Assembly: GCF_011395035.1 (NCBI RefSeq)
Contig: NZ_CP024768.1
Location: forward strand, 1,623,732 to 1,687,731
Source: Pantoea cypripedii
GTDB taxonomy: Bacteria > Pseudomonadota > Gammaproteobacteria > Enterobacterales > Enterobacteriaceae
DNA: 64,000 nucleotides
Direction of reading: 5' to 3'
The first letter of the stretch is position 1; the number at the start of each line of letters is the position of its first letter. The notes beneath the pieces were generated by a model. It saw only the letters and a list, made by a program, of their open reading frames with translations, had not been told where the DNA came from and did not search any database. This document shows, one piece after another, positions 8,938 to 17,830 of this stretch. The translations under genes were made by a program, and so were the position numbers.

Positions 8938-10308
8938 TTATTTCAGGTCGTCAACCATCTGGATTGCACGGCCGAGGTAGTTGGCTGGCGTCATTTGCTT
9001 CAGACGCACTTTTTCCTCTTCCGGCAGTTCGAGACCCTCAATAAATGCCTGCATACCGGCGGCATCGACGCGTTTGCCACGGGTCAGCTCTTTCAGCTTC
9101 TCGTAAGGCTTCTCGATGCCGTAGCGACGCATCACGGTCTGAATCGGCTCCGCCAGCACTTCCCAGTTATGATCCAGCTCGTCAAGCAGACGGTCACGGT
9201 TCACTTCCAGCTTAGAGATGCCTTTCAGCGTCGCCTGATAGGCGATCAGCGCATAGCCCACGCCCACGCCAAGATTACGCAGCACGGTGGAGTCGGTCAA
9301 ATCGCGCTGCCAGCGTGATACCGGCAGTTTGCTTGCCAGATGTTGCATCACCGCATTGGCCAGACCGAGGTTGCCTTCCGAGTTTTCGAAGTCAATCGGG
9401 TTAACTTTGTGTGGCATGGTGGAAGAACCGATTTCACCGGCGATGGTTTTCTGTTTGAAGTGATTCAGCGCAACGTAGCCCCAGATATCACGATCAAAGT
9501 CGATCAGAATGGTGTTGAAACGCGCCATGCAGTCGAACATTTCAGCGATGTAGTCATGCGGTTCAATCTGCGTGGTGTACGGGTTCCAGGTGATGCCCAG
9601 TGAGGTGACAAAGGCTTCGCTCAGCTGATGCCAGTCCACTTCCGGGTAGGCGGCGATGTGCGCGTTATAGTTACCGACCGCGCCATTGATTTTACCCAGC
9701 ACTTCGATGTTGCCGAGCTGACGCAGCTGACGCTCCATGCGGTAAGCGACGTTAGCCATCTCTTTACCCATCGTGGAAGGGGTAGCGGGCTGACCGTGGG
9801 TGCGTGACAGCAGTGGAATATCGCGATATTCCTGTGCCAGGCCTTTCACTGCCGCAATGATTTTGCTCCAGTAAGGCAGGATCACCTCACGGCGTGCCGT
9901 TTCCAGCATCAGCGCATGCGACAGGTTGTTGATATCTTCAGAGGTGCAGGCAAAGTGGATAAACTCAGATACCGCGTGCAGTGCCGGGACATCGGCCACT
10001 TTCTCTTTCAGAAAATATTCCACCGCTTTTACGTCGTGGTTGGTGGTGCGCTCGATGGTTTTAATGCGTGCAGCGTCGGTTTCGTTGAAGTTAGCAACAA
10101 TCGCATCAAGGAAAGCGTTTGCGTCGGCATCAAATGCAGGAACTTCCTTGATCTCTGCGGTCGCAGCCAGTTTCTGTAACCAGCGAACTTCAACCTCAAC
10201 ACGGAATTTCAGCAAACCGTATTCGCTGAAAATCGCGCGCAGTGGGCTGACTTTATCGCCGTAACGACCATCGACAGGTGAGACGGCGGTCAGAGAGGAT
10301 AATTCCAT
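8938..10308 (-). CDS. purB: Adenylosuccinate lyase
   Basis: PurB acts twice in purine synthesis. It splits SAICAR to AICAR plus fumarate, and adenylosuccinate to AMP plus fumarate. The 456-residue protein carries the fumarase/lyase signature GSSTMPHKVNP with the catalytic serine loop, and the TSEDINNLSHAL and RTHGQPA motifs. Start MELSSLTAVSPVDGRY at 10308 follows GGAGTTGCACTG. The longer reading frame upstream lacks a ribosome site. The gene follows hflD at 48 bp and precedes phoP, the E. coli order. Confidence 0.98.
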   Translation of the reverse strand: MELSSLTAVSPVDGRYGDKVSPLRAIFSEYGLLKFRVEVEVRWLQKLAATAEIKEVPAFDADANAFLDAIVANFNETDAARIKTIERTTNHDVKAVEYFLKEKVADVPALHAVSEFIHFACTSEDINNLSHALMLETARREVILPYWSKIIAAVKGLAQEYRDIPLLSRTHGQPATPSTMGKEMANVAYRMERQLRQLGNIEVLGKINGAVGNYNAHIAAYPEVDWHQLSEAFVTSLGITWNPYTTQIEPHDYIAEMFDCMARFNTILIDFDRDIWGYVALNHFKQKTIAGEIGSSTMPHKVNPIDFENSEGNLGLANAVMQHLASKLPVSRWQRDLTDSTVLRNLGVGVGYALIAYQATLKGISKLEVNRDRLLDELDHNWEVLAEPIQTVMRRYGIEKPYEKLKELTRGKRVDAAGMQAFIEGLELPEEEKVRLKQMTPANYLGRAIQMVDDLK

Positions 10309-10356
10309 CAGTGCAACTCCTGAATCGTTTAACAAAGCGTGATGCCGGAAGGGCGC

Positions 10357-10998
10357 TTAATACGCCGTTCCCAGCCGGGATAAAATGGTTTTTGCCTCGC
10401 GCAGCAAACGCTGACGCGAGAACATCAGCTGCAGGCGGCCACCGCCAACCTGCTGCCATAATACGGCAGAACGAATACCCGCCAGCAGCGTGGCACGTAC
10501 CCGGTTCTGGACCTGGCTGCTCTGCAATACCTGTGGCGAGCCGGTCACCTGAATACGCGGGCCGAGCGGGCTAATCACATCAACATAAATGGCGGCCATG
10601 GCGCTGGTGATGGTGTCGGATTCCAGTTCGTAGTGCGCCAGCTGACGATCAAGCTGGCTGATGCGCTGGGCCAGGGTGTTGAGTGCTTGTTTATTGCTGT
10701 GCAGCTTGCGTTCCAGCACCACCAGGCTCAGGGTATAGCGCATCAACTCGGCGCCTGCACCCTGGCGGCTGCTGCTATTCAGCACCGCCATCATGGTTTC
10801 CAGACCCAGCCGCAGGTTGGCTTCATCATTGCCATACACCGCCAGTGTTGATCCGGGGTTGAGATCAAGCAGGCTGCGCAGCGAGACATTGAGTGCGTCG
10901 TTATTACAATTGCCCTGATGCGCCAATTGCTGCACCAGATGGGCTGCCTGGCACACGCCCGCCAGCGCCAGCGTAATTTCATAGTAGTTCTTAGCCAC
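10357..10998 (-). CDS. hflD: HflD, regulator of lysogenization factor CII
   Basis: HflD is a peripheral inner-membrane protein that, in E. coli, binds lambda CII and lowers its stability. Its everyday role is unclear. The 213-residue product begins V(M)AKNYYEITLALAGVCQAA and contains the conserved IYVDVISPLGPRIQVTGSP stretch. The start is a GTG at 10998 with AGGAG properly placed. The longer upstream frame overlaps mnmA and is not used. It lies between mnmA and purB, as in E. coli. Confidence 0.95.
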   Translation of the reverse strand: MAKNYYEITLALAGVCQAAHLVQQLAHQGNCNNDALNVSLRSLLDLNPGSTLAVYGNDEANLRLGLETMMAVLNSSSRQGAGAELMRYTLSLVVLERKLHSNKQALNTLAQRISQLDRQLAHYELESDTITSAMAAIYVDVISPLGPRIQVTGSPQVLQSSQVQNRVRATLLAGIRSAVLWQQVGGGRLQLMFSRQRLLREAKTILSRLGTAY

Positions 10999-11032
10999 GG
11001 TTACTCCTGTATACGCGTCGGCAGCGCCGACC

Positions 11033-12145
11033 TCAGGCCGCTGCCCAGGGCAGACGCTGTTCGATAACGCCGCCACCGAGGCACACTTCACCCAGGTAGA
11101 ACACGGCAGACTGTCCCGGCGTAACAGCAGCAACCGGCTCATCAAAACGGACTTCGATACGGTCATCACCGAGCGGAATAATTTCGCAGGGGATGTCGGT
11201 CTGGCGGTAACGGGTTTTCACCGTGCAGCGCAGCGGGGCGGTGATCGGCTGACGATCAACCCAATGCAGCTGTTGGGCAATCAGCCCCACGGACATCAGA
11301 CGGGGATGATCGCCACCCTGTGCCACAATCAGACGATTGCGTTCAACGTCTTTATCGACCACATACCAGGGATCGTCATTGCTTTCTTTACGTCCGCCAA
11401 TCCCCAGGCCTTTACGCTGACCCAGGGTGTGATACATCAGGCCCTGATGTTCACCGACGATTTCGCCATCAACGGTTTCAATGGCACCCGGCTGGGCGGG
11501 CAGATAACGTCCAAGGAAATCACGGAATTTGCGTTCGCCGATAAAGCAGATGCCAGTGGAATCTTTTTTCTTCGCGGTAATCAGATCAAGCTGCTCGGCA
11601 ATGCGGCGGACTTCCGGTTTTTCCAGCTCGCCCACCGGGAACAGGCTTTGAGCGACCTGCTGGTGGCTGAGGGTGTAGAGGAAGTAGCTTTGATCTTTGT
11701 TGCCATCGAGGCCGCGCAGCAGGCGGCTCTGACCATCAACATCCTGACGGCGGACATAATGGCCGGTGGCGATAAAGTCAGCACCGAGATCTTCTGCGGC
11801 GAATTCAAGAAACGCTTTAAACTTGATCTCTTTATTACACAGAATGTCGGGATTCGGCGTGCGACCCGCTTTGTACTCTTCGAGGAAATGTTCAAAAACA
11901 TTGTCCCAGTATTCAGCGGCGAAGTTGACCTTATGCAGTTTGATACCGAGTTTGTCGCAGACGGCCTGCGCATCAGCCAGGTCTTCAGCGGCAGTACAAT
12001 ACTCCTCGCCGTCGTCTTCCTCCCAGTTCTTCATGAACAGGCCCTCCACCTTATAGCCCTGCTGTTGCAGTAACCAGGCGGAAACGGAAGAATCGACGCC
12101 GCCGGACATACCGACGATCACTTTTTTCTGGCTGTTGTCAGACAT
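11033..12145 (-). CDS. mnmA: tRNA-specific 2-thiouridylase MnmA
   Basis: MnmA adds sulfur to the wobble uridine (s2U34) of tRNAs for Glu, Gln and Lys, taking sulfur from the Tus relay. The 370-residue protein begins with the PP-loop GMSGGVDSSVSAWLL that adenylates the uridine. It keeps the two catalytic cysteines, in NPDILCNKEIKF and in STGICFIGERKF. Length and motifs are normal. It sits between nudJ and hflD in the conserved core and is probably cotranscribed with them. Confidence 0.97.
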   Translation of the reverse strand: MSDNSQKKVIVGMSGGVDSSVSAWLLQQQGYKVEGLFMKNWEEDDGEEYCTAAEDLADAQAVCDKLGIKLHKVNFAAEYWDNVFEHFLEEYKAGRTPNPDILCNKEIKFKAFLEFAAEDLGADFIATGHYVRRQDVDGQSRLLRGLDGNKDQSYFLYTLSHQQVAQSLFPVGELEKPEVRRIAEQLDLITAKKKDSTGICFIGERKFRDFLGRYLPAQPGAIETVDGEIVGEHQGLMYHTLGQRKGLGIGGRKESNDDPWYVVDKDVERNRLIVAQGGDHPRLMSVGLIAQQLHWVDRQPITAPLRCTVKTRYRQTDIPCEIIPLGDDRIEVRFDEPVAAVTPGQSAVFYLGEVCLGGGVIEQRLPWAAA

Positions 12146-12183
12146 GACACACTCTTAATTACGATAAAAACAGGCGGCGTATT

Positions 12184-12660
12184 CTAGCACGCAGAAGCCG
12201 GGTGCGCACCCTCGTGAAACGGCCACTGGAACGGTGCGACCAGTTGTAAGGGGTAGCGCGCACCCTGTTGCCACAATCGTACACTTTCAGCCACCAGCGG
12301 TGAACGCAGGTTATCGGCAGTGAGAATCTGCTCTGGCGTCAGCCACCAGCAGCAATCGATGTCATCATCATGCGGGGTGGTGGTGACGCGTTGCGGCAGA
12401 TCCAGGCCAAACAGAAACCGCACAAAAGGCGTATTATCCGGGGCGATCCATTGCTGTACGCCAAGAAAATAGTGCGGTGCGGCATCAATACCCGTTTCTT
12501 CGTATAACTCGCGTTGCGCGGCTTCCAGCAGGGTTTCATCGGCTTCCAGATGACCGGCGGGTTGGTTCCAGGTGGCGCGCCCGAGAATGCGTTCTTCCAC
12601 CACCAGTAACTGACCTTCAGCCTGCACGATGCAGGCGACGGTGACATGAGGTTTAAACAT
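12184..12660 (-). CDS. nudJ: Phosphatase NudJ (Nudix hydrolase)
   Basis: NudJ is a Nudix pyrophosphohydrolase that in E. coli acts on HMP-PP and on nucleoside di- and triphosphates. The 158-residue protein contains a complete Nudix box beginning GHLEADETLLEAAQ and ending REL-EETGI, with all metal-binding glutamates present. GGGAGGATCG precedes ATG 12660. Its place between rluE and mnmA matches E. coli ymfB. Confidence 0.95.
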   Translation of the reverse strand: MFKPHVTVACIVQAEGQLLVVEERILGRATWNQPAGHLEADETLLEAAQRELYEETGIDAAPHYFLGVQQWIAPDNTPFVRFLFGLDLPQRVTTTPHDDDIDCCWWLTPEQILTADNLRSPLVAESVRLWQQGARYPLQLVAPFQWPFHEGAHPASAC

Positions 12661-12676
12661 CGATCCTCCCGGATTG

Positions 12677-13327
12677 TTAACCTGAAGTTATAAAATTCGG
12701 ACTGATATCACGCCATTCACCCGGTGCCAGATTATCCAGCTGGTGTTCTCCCATGGCGAAACGGATCAAGCGCAGAGTAGGTAAACCAATATGCGCTGTC
12801 ATACGCCTTACCTGGCGGTTACGCCCTTCATATAAGGTGATTTTCAGCCAACTAACCGGAATGGCTTTGCGTTCACGGATTGGCGGCTGGCGCGGCCAGA
12901 GCCACTCCGGTTCTGGTACAAGCTCCACGCCTGCGGGCAGGGTGGGGCCATCATTTAAGGTCACGCCGCTGCGCAGGCGGGATAAATCTGATTCCTGCGG
13001 TTCGCCTTCGACCTGCACAAAATAGATTTTCCCGGTGCGTTTGCCGGGCTGGGTCAGCTGCGCCTGCAGCGCGCCATCGTTGGTTAAAATCATCAGGCCT
13101 TCGCTGTCGCGATCGAGGCGCCCTGCGGCGTAGACGTCGGTCACGGGCACGAAATCCTTCAGGGTCCGGCGTCCGGCTTCATCGCTGAATTGCGGTAAAA
13201 CATCGAAAGGTTTGTTAAAGAGTATGACGCGCACTGGACCCCGAGGCCGCGTATCACGGCGGACAGGCTTGCGTGACGGGGCGCTGAATCGTTTATCCTG
13301 GTGAATTCGTTGGGAAGTTTTTCGCAT
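12677..13327 (-). CDS. rluE: 23S rRNA pseudouridine(2457) synthase RluE
   Basis: RluE isomerises U2457 of 23S rRNA to pseudouridine. The 216-residue protein has a basic N-terminal tail, the catalytic aspartate in AAGRLDRDSEGLM and the family's GRNRQVRRMTAHIG motif, matching E. coli RluE at both ends. I take ATG 13327 (MRKTSQRIHQ). A TTG seven codons further upstream is less likely. The gene diverges from icd across 131 bp. Confidence 0.95.
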   Translation of the reverse strand: MRKTSQRIHQDKRFSAPSRKPVRRDTRPRGPVRVILFNKPFDVLPQFSDEAGRRTLKDFVPVTDVYAAGRLDRDSEGLMILTNDGALQAQLTQPGKRTGKIYFVQVEGEPQESDLSRLRSGVTLNDGPTLPAGVELVPEPEWLWPRQPPIRERKAIPVSWLKITLYEGRNRQVRRMTAHIGLPTLRLIRFAMGEHQLDNLAPGEWRDISPNFITSG

Positions 13328-13458
13328 GGGCTTTGCAGTTGGTGACAATCAGCGCATTATAACGCGAAACTGCGGTGATTGGCGCGGCGGAAATATTCAA
13401 GTAGTATTGACGCGCATCTTACAAATCATTAACAAAAAATCGCTCGAAGGAGAGGTTA

Positions 13459-14709
13459 ATGGAAAGCAAAGTAGTTGTTCCGGCGGAAGGTCAGAAAATC
13501 ACCCTGGATCAGGGCAAACTGGTAGTGCCAAATAACCCGGTCATCCCCTACATTGAAGGTGACGGCATCGGTGTTGACGTTTCCCCCGTGATGCTGAAGG
13601 TGGTTGATGCCGCTGTGAAGAAAGCCTACAACGGCGAGCGAAAAATTTCCTGGATGGAAATTTACACCGGTGAGAAGTCAGTAGAACTCTATGGCCAGGA
13701 TGTCTGGCTGCCGCAGGAAACCCTCGATTTAATCAAAGAATACCGCGTTGCCATCAAAGGCCCGCTGACCACTCCGGTGGGTGGCGGTATTCGTTCTCTG
13801 AACGTTGCACTGCGCCAGGAACTGGATCTGTACGTTTGTCTGCGTCCGGTTCGTTACTACAAAGGCACCCCAAGCCCGGTAAAACGTCCTGAAGATACCG
13901 ATATGGTGATCTTCCGTGAAAACTCTGAAGATATCTATGCAGGTATCGAGTGGAAAGCCGGTACGCCAGAAGCTGACAAAGTGATCAAATTCCTGCGTGA
14001 AGAGATGGGCGTGAAGAAAATTCGCTTCCCGCAGCAGTGTGGTATCGGCGTGAAGCCGTGTTCAGAAGAAGGCACCAAACGTCTGGTTCGTGCTGCAGTG
14101 GAATACACCATCACTAACGATCGTGATTCCCTGACGCTGGTTCACAAAGGCAACATCATGAAGTTCACCGAAGGTTCTTTCAAAGACTGGGGCTACCAGC
14201 TGGTGAAAGAAGAATTCGGCGGCGAGCTGATCGATGGCGGCCCGTGGATGAAGTTCAAAAACCCGAACACCGGCAAAGAGATCATCGTAAAAGACGTGAT
14301 CGCGGACGCCTTCCTGCAGCAGATCCTGCTGCGTCCGGCTGAGTACGATGTTATCGCCTGTATGAACCTGAACGGTGACTACATTTCTGACGCCCTGGCG
14401 GCGCAGGTTGGCGGCATTGGTATCGCACCGGGTGCAAACATTGGTGATGAATGCGCGCTGTTCGAAGCCACTCACGGTACGGCACCGAAGTATGCAGGCC
14501 AGGATAAAGTGAACCCAGGTTCCGTCATCCTGTCCGCAGAAATGATGCTGCGTCACATGGAGTGGTTCGAAGCCGCAGACCTGATTGTTAAAGGCATGGA
14601 AGGCGCTATCGCCAACAAAACCGTGACCTATGACTTCGAACGTCTGATGGAAGGCGCTAAACTGCTGAAATGTTCAGAGTTTGGCGACGCGATTATCGCG
14701 AATATGTAA
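13459..14709 (+). CDS. icd: NADP-dependent isocitrate dehydrogenase
   Basis: Icd converts isocitrate to 2-oxoglutarate and CO2 in the TCA cycle, making NADPH. The 416 residues equal the E. coli enzyme. R112-S113 in GGGIRSLNVALRQ includes the serine that AceK phosphorylates to steer carbon into the glyoxylate shunt. The metal-site segment NLNGDYISDALAAQVGG is intact. GAAGGAGAGG precedes the ATG. The codon use is that of a highly expressed gene. The 3' end of icd is the e14 prophage attachment site in E. coli, but I see no second partial copy of it here. Confidence 0.98.
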   Translation: MESKVVVPAEGQKITLDQGKLVVPNNPVIPYIEGDGIGVDVSPVMLKVVDAAVKKAYNGERKISWMEIYTGEKSVELYGQDVWLPQETLDLIKEYRVAIKGPLTTPVGGGIRSLNVALRQELDLYVCLRPVRYYKGTPSPVKRPEDTDMVIFRENSEDIYAGIEWKAGTPEADKVIKFLREEMGVKKIRFPQQCGIGVKPCSEEGTKRLVRAAVEYTITNDRDSLTLVHKGNIMKFTEGSFKDWGYQLVKEEFGGELIDGGPWMKFKNPNTGKEIIVKDVIADAFLQQILLRPAEYDVIACMNLNGDYISDALAAQVGGIGIAPGANIGDECALFEATHGTAPKYAGQDKVNPGSVILSAEMMLRHMEWFEAADLIVKGMEGAIANKTVTYDFERLMEGAKLLKCSEFGDAIIANM

Positions 14710-14733
14710 GCTGCCTTTTAGGTGGAATAAAGA

Positions 14734-14760
14734 ACGGGAGCCGATGGCTCCCGTTTTTTT
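14734..14760 (+). terminator. Rho-independent terminator of icd
   Basis: ACGGGAGCC, a GAT loop and GGCTCCCGT form a perfect 9-bp stem followed by a run of seven or more T, 24 bp after the icd stop. It marks the border between the core block and the AT-rich quorum-sensing island. Confidence 0.95.
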
Positions 14761-15075
14761 GTGGTGCACTTGCACTAGCGGTAGGTGAGGCCAGTCTTTA
14801 AATTTGTTGGCTTTAATTGTTACCTGAACCTGGTTTAAATTTAGGGTGAGGGAAACCGAATAAACACTAATAAAAAGAATATTCTTAGTTAACTAAGGAC
14901 GTTTTCTTACGTACATTAACCTGATTTTTAATGTTACAATGCCTATGCTTTGGTATGGGTAAGTGATGGCGATCATAACAATTCATAAAATTCGGTATAT
15001 CAAATGGTTTATACCATAGGAATATGTTAAGCAAGAATTACAGAAAATAAAGACAACGTGAGGCAAAGAAAGATA
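14761..15075. other. AT-rich intergenic region upstream of luxR
   Basis: No reading frame here looks like a gene. The sequence is clearly AT-rich compared with the preceding core. ACCTGGTTTAAATTTAGGGT at 14,828-14,847 has the length of a lux box but poor dyad symmetry, so I do not call it. CCTATG at 14,942 and ATACCATAGG near 15,012 form a loose inverted pair that could be part of the luxR control region. Confidence 0.4.
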
Positions 15076-15792
15076 ATGTCAAAATTTTATGCAAATGAAG
15101 ATATAAATGAAAAAGTTAAACTATTTCTGGAGGAGGCTTTCCCGGGGATAAAAGATTATAAATATGGATATTTCATCATAAGCAAAAAAGATTTAAATGA
15201 AATTCGTATTATAAACAATTTCCCTGAGTGGTTTGATTTATATGTGAAAAATGTCCATCAGATGGTAGATCCGGTAGTAATGAAAGCACTAACGAGAGTG
15301 GAAGGTTTTAACTGGAACGAGGAAATTATTATCTCTTCGAAGTTAGCTTTGCCAAAGGTAATGCTTCATGCAAAAGAGTATGATATCAATAACGGACACA
15401 CATATATAATTCATGACTACAAAAATAATCTGGCACTGTTGTCAATTTTCAATGATCAGAGAGCTGGTTTAGCTGACGAAAACTCACGAAATATTGATAT
15501 TGATCTATCAATTTTTGTGAAAGTTCATCAGAAATTACTGTCTTTGTATGAATTTTTCAAAATAGACAACGATAATCACAGTATTTCATTCACTCCAAGA
15601 GAGAATGAAATTCTATATTGGGCTGCTGTAGGTGAAACTTACAGGGAAATTGCATCACATTTGGATATCACTGTGTCTACAGTAAAGTTTCATATGGAAA
15701 AAATTGTACAGAAGTTAGAGGCTGTCAATGCAAAGCATGCAATCAGATTAGCCTCTGATTTAAAATTAATTACTGTTCCTAATGGCGGGTAA
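15076..15792 (+). CDS. LuxR-family acyl-homoserine-lactone receptor/regulator (EsaR/ExpR type)
   Basis: This is a predicted quorum-sensing transcription factor that binds an acyl-homoserine lactone. The 238-residue protein has an N-terminal autoinducer domain with the conserved W52, Y56, D65-P66, W80 and G107. The C-terminal helix-turn-helix (about residues 171-230) includes TPRENEILYWAAVGETY and STVKFHMEKIVQKL. ATG 15076 is chosen over an in-frame GTG 18 bp upstream. The gene faces luxI convergently with 35 bp between the stops, the usual arrangement of the EsaR/ExpR group, whose members often repress without ligand. Base composition is much more AT-rich than the neighbouring icd. Confidence 0.92.
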   Translation: MSKFYANEDINEKVKLFLEEAFPGIKDYKYGYFIISKKDLNEIRIINNFPEWFDLYVKNVHQMVDPVVMKALTRVEGFNWNEEIIISSKLALPKVMLHAKEYDINNGHTYIIHDYKNNLALLSIFNDQRAGLADENSRNIDIDLSIFVKVHQKLLSLYEFFKIDNDNHSISFTPRENEILYWAAVGETYREIASHLDITVSTVKFHMEKIVQKLEAVNAKHAIRLASDLKLITVPNGG

Positions 15793-15827
15793 TAAAGTGA
15801 AGTAGTTGTAAGTGATACGGGTGCCCA

Positions 15828-16418
15828 CTATGCATATTTGTTTTTCAAAGCATCTTTTAGACAAAGTATTGCGATGTCTTTAGTTGGCATAATGATCAGA
15901 TAGATCTGTTCTTTTTTTTCAGATATCCCGATTTTTTGAACTTCTATGTTCCACCCGGCTTTAATTAAACTACACAGCAGTTGCTCGGATACGACGGCAT
16001 AAATACCATCGTAACCAGATTCTTTTGCGAAAGCATGAATATTAAGAAAGAAACGCAGCTTTAAATCTCTTGCGAATTCGTATTCTAGATCTGGCTCATT
16101 ATCAATAAATAGACGGGTAACTTCTACATAATTCCCTTCAGGTAATGTTAACTTATCGAAATATTTATAGAAAACCCCAGTGAACATGTTATCAAAATGC
16201 ATGTCAATAAATCGGCATCCGCAAATTATTTTTCCTTCCTTTTTGCCTATGAGATAATTAGTGTTTTCATTGTCATATTCATCAAACTCCATGCCATCTT
16301 TACATTTCACTAACCAGTCTAATCTATCTTTAAATATTTTTTTTCTTATGAAGTAAAATTCATTGAGGTCTTTTTTTAGCATCTTACTGTAATTACATGA
16401 TTCAAATGTAATCATCAT
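15828..16418 (-). CDS. Acyl-homoserine-lactone synthase 1 (LuxI family)
   Basis: This is predicted to make an N-acyl-homoserine lactone from S-adenosylmethionine and acyl-ACP. The 196-residue protein keeps the LuxI catalytic set: R25, F29, W35, D46, D49, R69, E99 and R102. The position equal to Thr140 of EsaI, linked in published work to 3-oxo-acyl preference, is alanine (A141, in GIYAVVSE), so an unsubstituted or 3-hydroxy acyl chain is more likely. GAGAA precedes the ATG. It is convergent with the intact luxR, its probable partner. Confidence 0.92.
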   Translation of the reverse strand: MMITFESCNYSKMLKKDLNEFYFIRKKIFKDRLDWLVKCKDGMEFDEYDNENTNYLIGKKEGKIICGCRFIDMHFDNMFTGVFYKYFDKLTLPEGNYVEVTRLFIDNEPDLEYEFARDLKLRFFLNIHAFAKESGYDGIYAVVSEQLLCSLIKAGWNIEVQKIGISEKKEQIYLIIMPTKDIAILCLKDALKNKYA

Positions 16419-16732
16419 AATTATTCTCAGCTATTTGAGTTGATTGAAAGAAATTTTAAACACCAGAACTGGATGAGTTACGATGGAAGATTTTGTGTGG
16501 TTATTAGAAGCTCTGGCAACAAAAAATATCAGTGATTTGTCCGATGTTTTTCTGAGTTATTGACTTAACTTTAGATGATTAGATAAAGTTATAAAAATAA
16601 TATGATCACAAAACTGATTTCATCTTACAAGAAAGCATCAAATTAATTTTTTCCTAATTATTTTTTAGGCATTTCATCTATTATGTAACATTAATTTGTA
16701 CATAAATGAAATCCATCATTATATGTTTTTTT
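16419..16732. other. AT-rich gap between the two luxI genes
   Basis: This gap should hold the promoter of synthase 1, read leftward. A 26-codon frame (16,483-16,563, plus strand, MEDFVWLLEAL...) with a GGATGAG upstream is visible, but nothing supports it as a gene. CCAG-AA-CTGG at about 16,463 is a short imperfect dyad, too small for a lux box. Confidence 0.35.
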
Positions 16733-17365
16733 TTAAATATTAAGAGAGTAATTAATGAAATCTTCGTGAATGGTAAGGTGGTCAGGTATTATTTTTCTTA
16801 ATATTAGATGAGTATTCGGCTCATCTACAGGCATGAAAACATAATGCACAGCCTCTCTTTTCTCAGAATAACCAGATTCTAACACTTCCACATTCCAGCC
16901 TATCCTCCGACAAATGATTAATATGGCCTCGCTTACTATAGAGTAAATTCCTTCATAATTATTTCTTCGAGTGAAATTTATCATTGCGACAAAAATCAAT
17001 GCGCAGACAGGGTGATGAGCCAACTTTAATTTATTTATACGTTCTTTATTAACAAATAGCCTGCTGGCTTCCAGATAATGTCCGCTTGAAATCTTCATGT
17101 TGTTGAAAAATGATTTGAAAACACCACACTTCAACATATTAGGCTTGTCAATTTCTATAAATCGCACACTGCAAATTACCTCACCACAGTATTTACCCAG
17201 TATATAACTGGCATCATGCGTGTCATATGCATCAATCTCCTTCTCATCAGAGCAATCTACTGCCCAATCAAGCCTGTCTTTAAAAACCCTTTTTCTAAGA
17301 TGAAAGAGACTGTTGGCTTCATTGTGTGTCAGAAAAGAAAACGGAACAACATATAGTTTAATCAT
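16733..17365 (-). CDS. Acyl-homoserine-lactone synthase 2 (EsaI type)
   Basis: This is a second predicted acyl-homoserine-lactone synthase. Its 210 residues are the exact length of Pantoea stewartii EsaI, and FHLRKRVFKDRLDWAVDCS and VICSVRF-EIDKPNM resemble that protein more than synthase 1 does. Catalytic residues R24, F28, W34, D45, D48, R68, E99 and R102 are present. The acyl-selectivity position (EsaI Thr140) is serine here (S142, GIYSIVSE). ATG 17365 follows AAGGGG. It reads in the same direction as synthase 1, 314 bp away, and diverges from a luxR remnant. It has no intact convergent partner. Confidence 0.92.
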   Translation of the reverse strand: MIKLYVVPFSFLTHNEANSLFHLRKRVFKDRLDWAVDCSDEKEIDAYDTHDASYILGKYCGEVICSVRFIEIDKPNMLKCGVFKSFFNNMKISSGHYLEASRLFVNKERINKLKLAHHPVCALIFVAMINFTRRNNYEGIYSIVSEAILIICRRIGWNVEVLESGYSEKREAVHYVFMPVDEPNTHLILRKIIPDHLTIHEDFINYSLNI

Positions 17366-17596
17366 ATAATATCCCCTTTTAACTTTATATTTAACCTTGA
17401 AATAGATATGCAATTAAAAAACACAACTATACCAAAGTCAATAAATAATACCTTGGTGAGTGTTTTTATATTAAAGATTAAAAATAAAGTTAAAAAATTA
17501 TACGAGCATCACAACTTGATGGTCGCAATTGTGATAGTTTCAGTGGTTTTCTTCGCGTCATATGCTTTAAGAAAAGTACGCCTCAATAACTTAGTG

Positions 17597-17700
17597 AACA
17601 TTGATCGTAATCTATCGTTCTTTGTGAAAATTCATCAAGACTACTGTCTTTGTATGAGTTTTTTAAAATAGATAATGGAAACCACTGTAGTGTGGTATCT
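17597..17700 (+). pseudogene. luxR remnant
   Basis: The translation NIDRNLSFFVKIHQ, then after a one-base deletion CLYEFF-like residues and KIDNGNHC, matches residues 129-171 of the intact LuxR (NIDIDLSIFVKVHQ ... FFKIDNDNH). The DNA aligns almost base for base: CATCAGAAATTACTGTCTTT in the intact gene is CATCAAGACTACTGTCTTT here. Homology fades upstream, possibly reaching about 17,505, and the helix-turn-helix part is absent. It is a broken second receptor gene beside synthase 2. Confidence 0.85.
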
Positions 17701-17796
17701 AAGGGAGGGTTTGCATGGTTCGCTGGCTTCCTGCCTCAATATTTTTCCCATCAATGTGATGCCCCGTAACCTCTCATAAGCTCATTGACAATAGTG

Positions 17797-17830
17797 AATA
17801 AAAGCCTCCCACATAAACCTGAGAGGCTTT
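17797..17830 (-). terminator. Terminator of the 17,836-18,051 gene
   Basis: On the minus strand AAAGCCTC and GAGGCTTT arms enclose a 14-base loop and are followed by TTTTATT. It lies 6 bp after the stop of the small membrane-protein gene. Confidence 0.8.

Noticed and set aside
13326..13535. 69-codon plus-strand frame over the rluE/icd gap
   Set aside because: It overlaps the start of icd in another frame and runs through the divergent promoter region. It has no recognisable protein features.
14828..14847. Possible lux box (ACCTGGTTTAAATTTAGGGT) upstream of luxR
   Set aside because: It has the right length and an ACCTG start, but the two halves match each other at only a few positions, so the dyad needed for a LuxR site is missing.
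16483..16563. 26-codon frame between the two luxI genes
   Set aside because: It is short, matches nothing known to me and lies in AT-rich control DNA. One plausible ribosome site is not enough.
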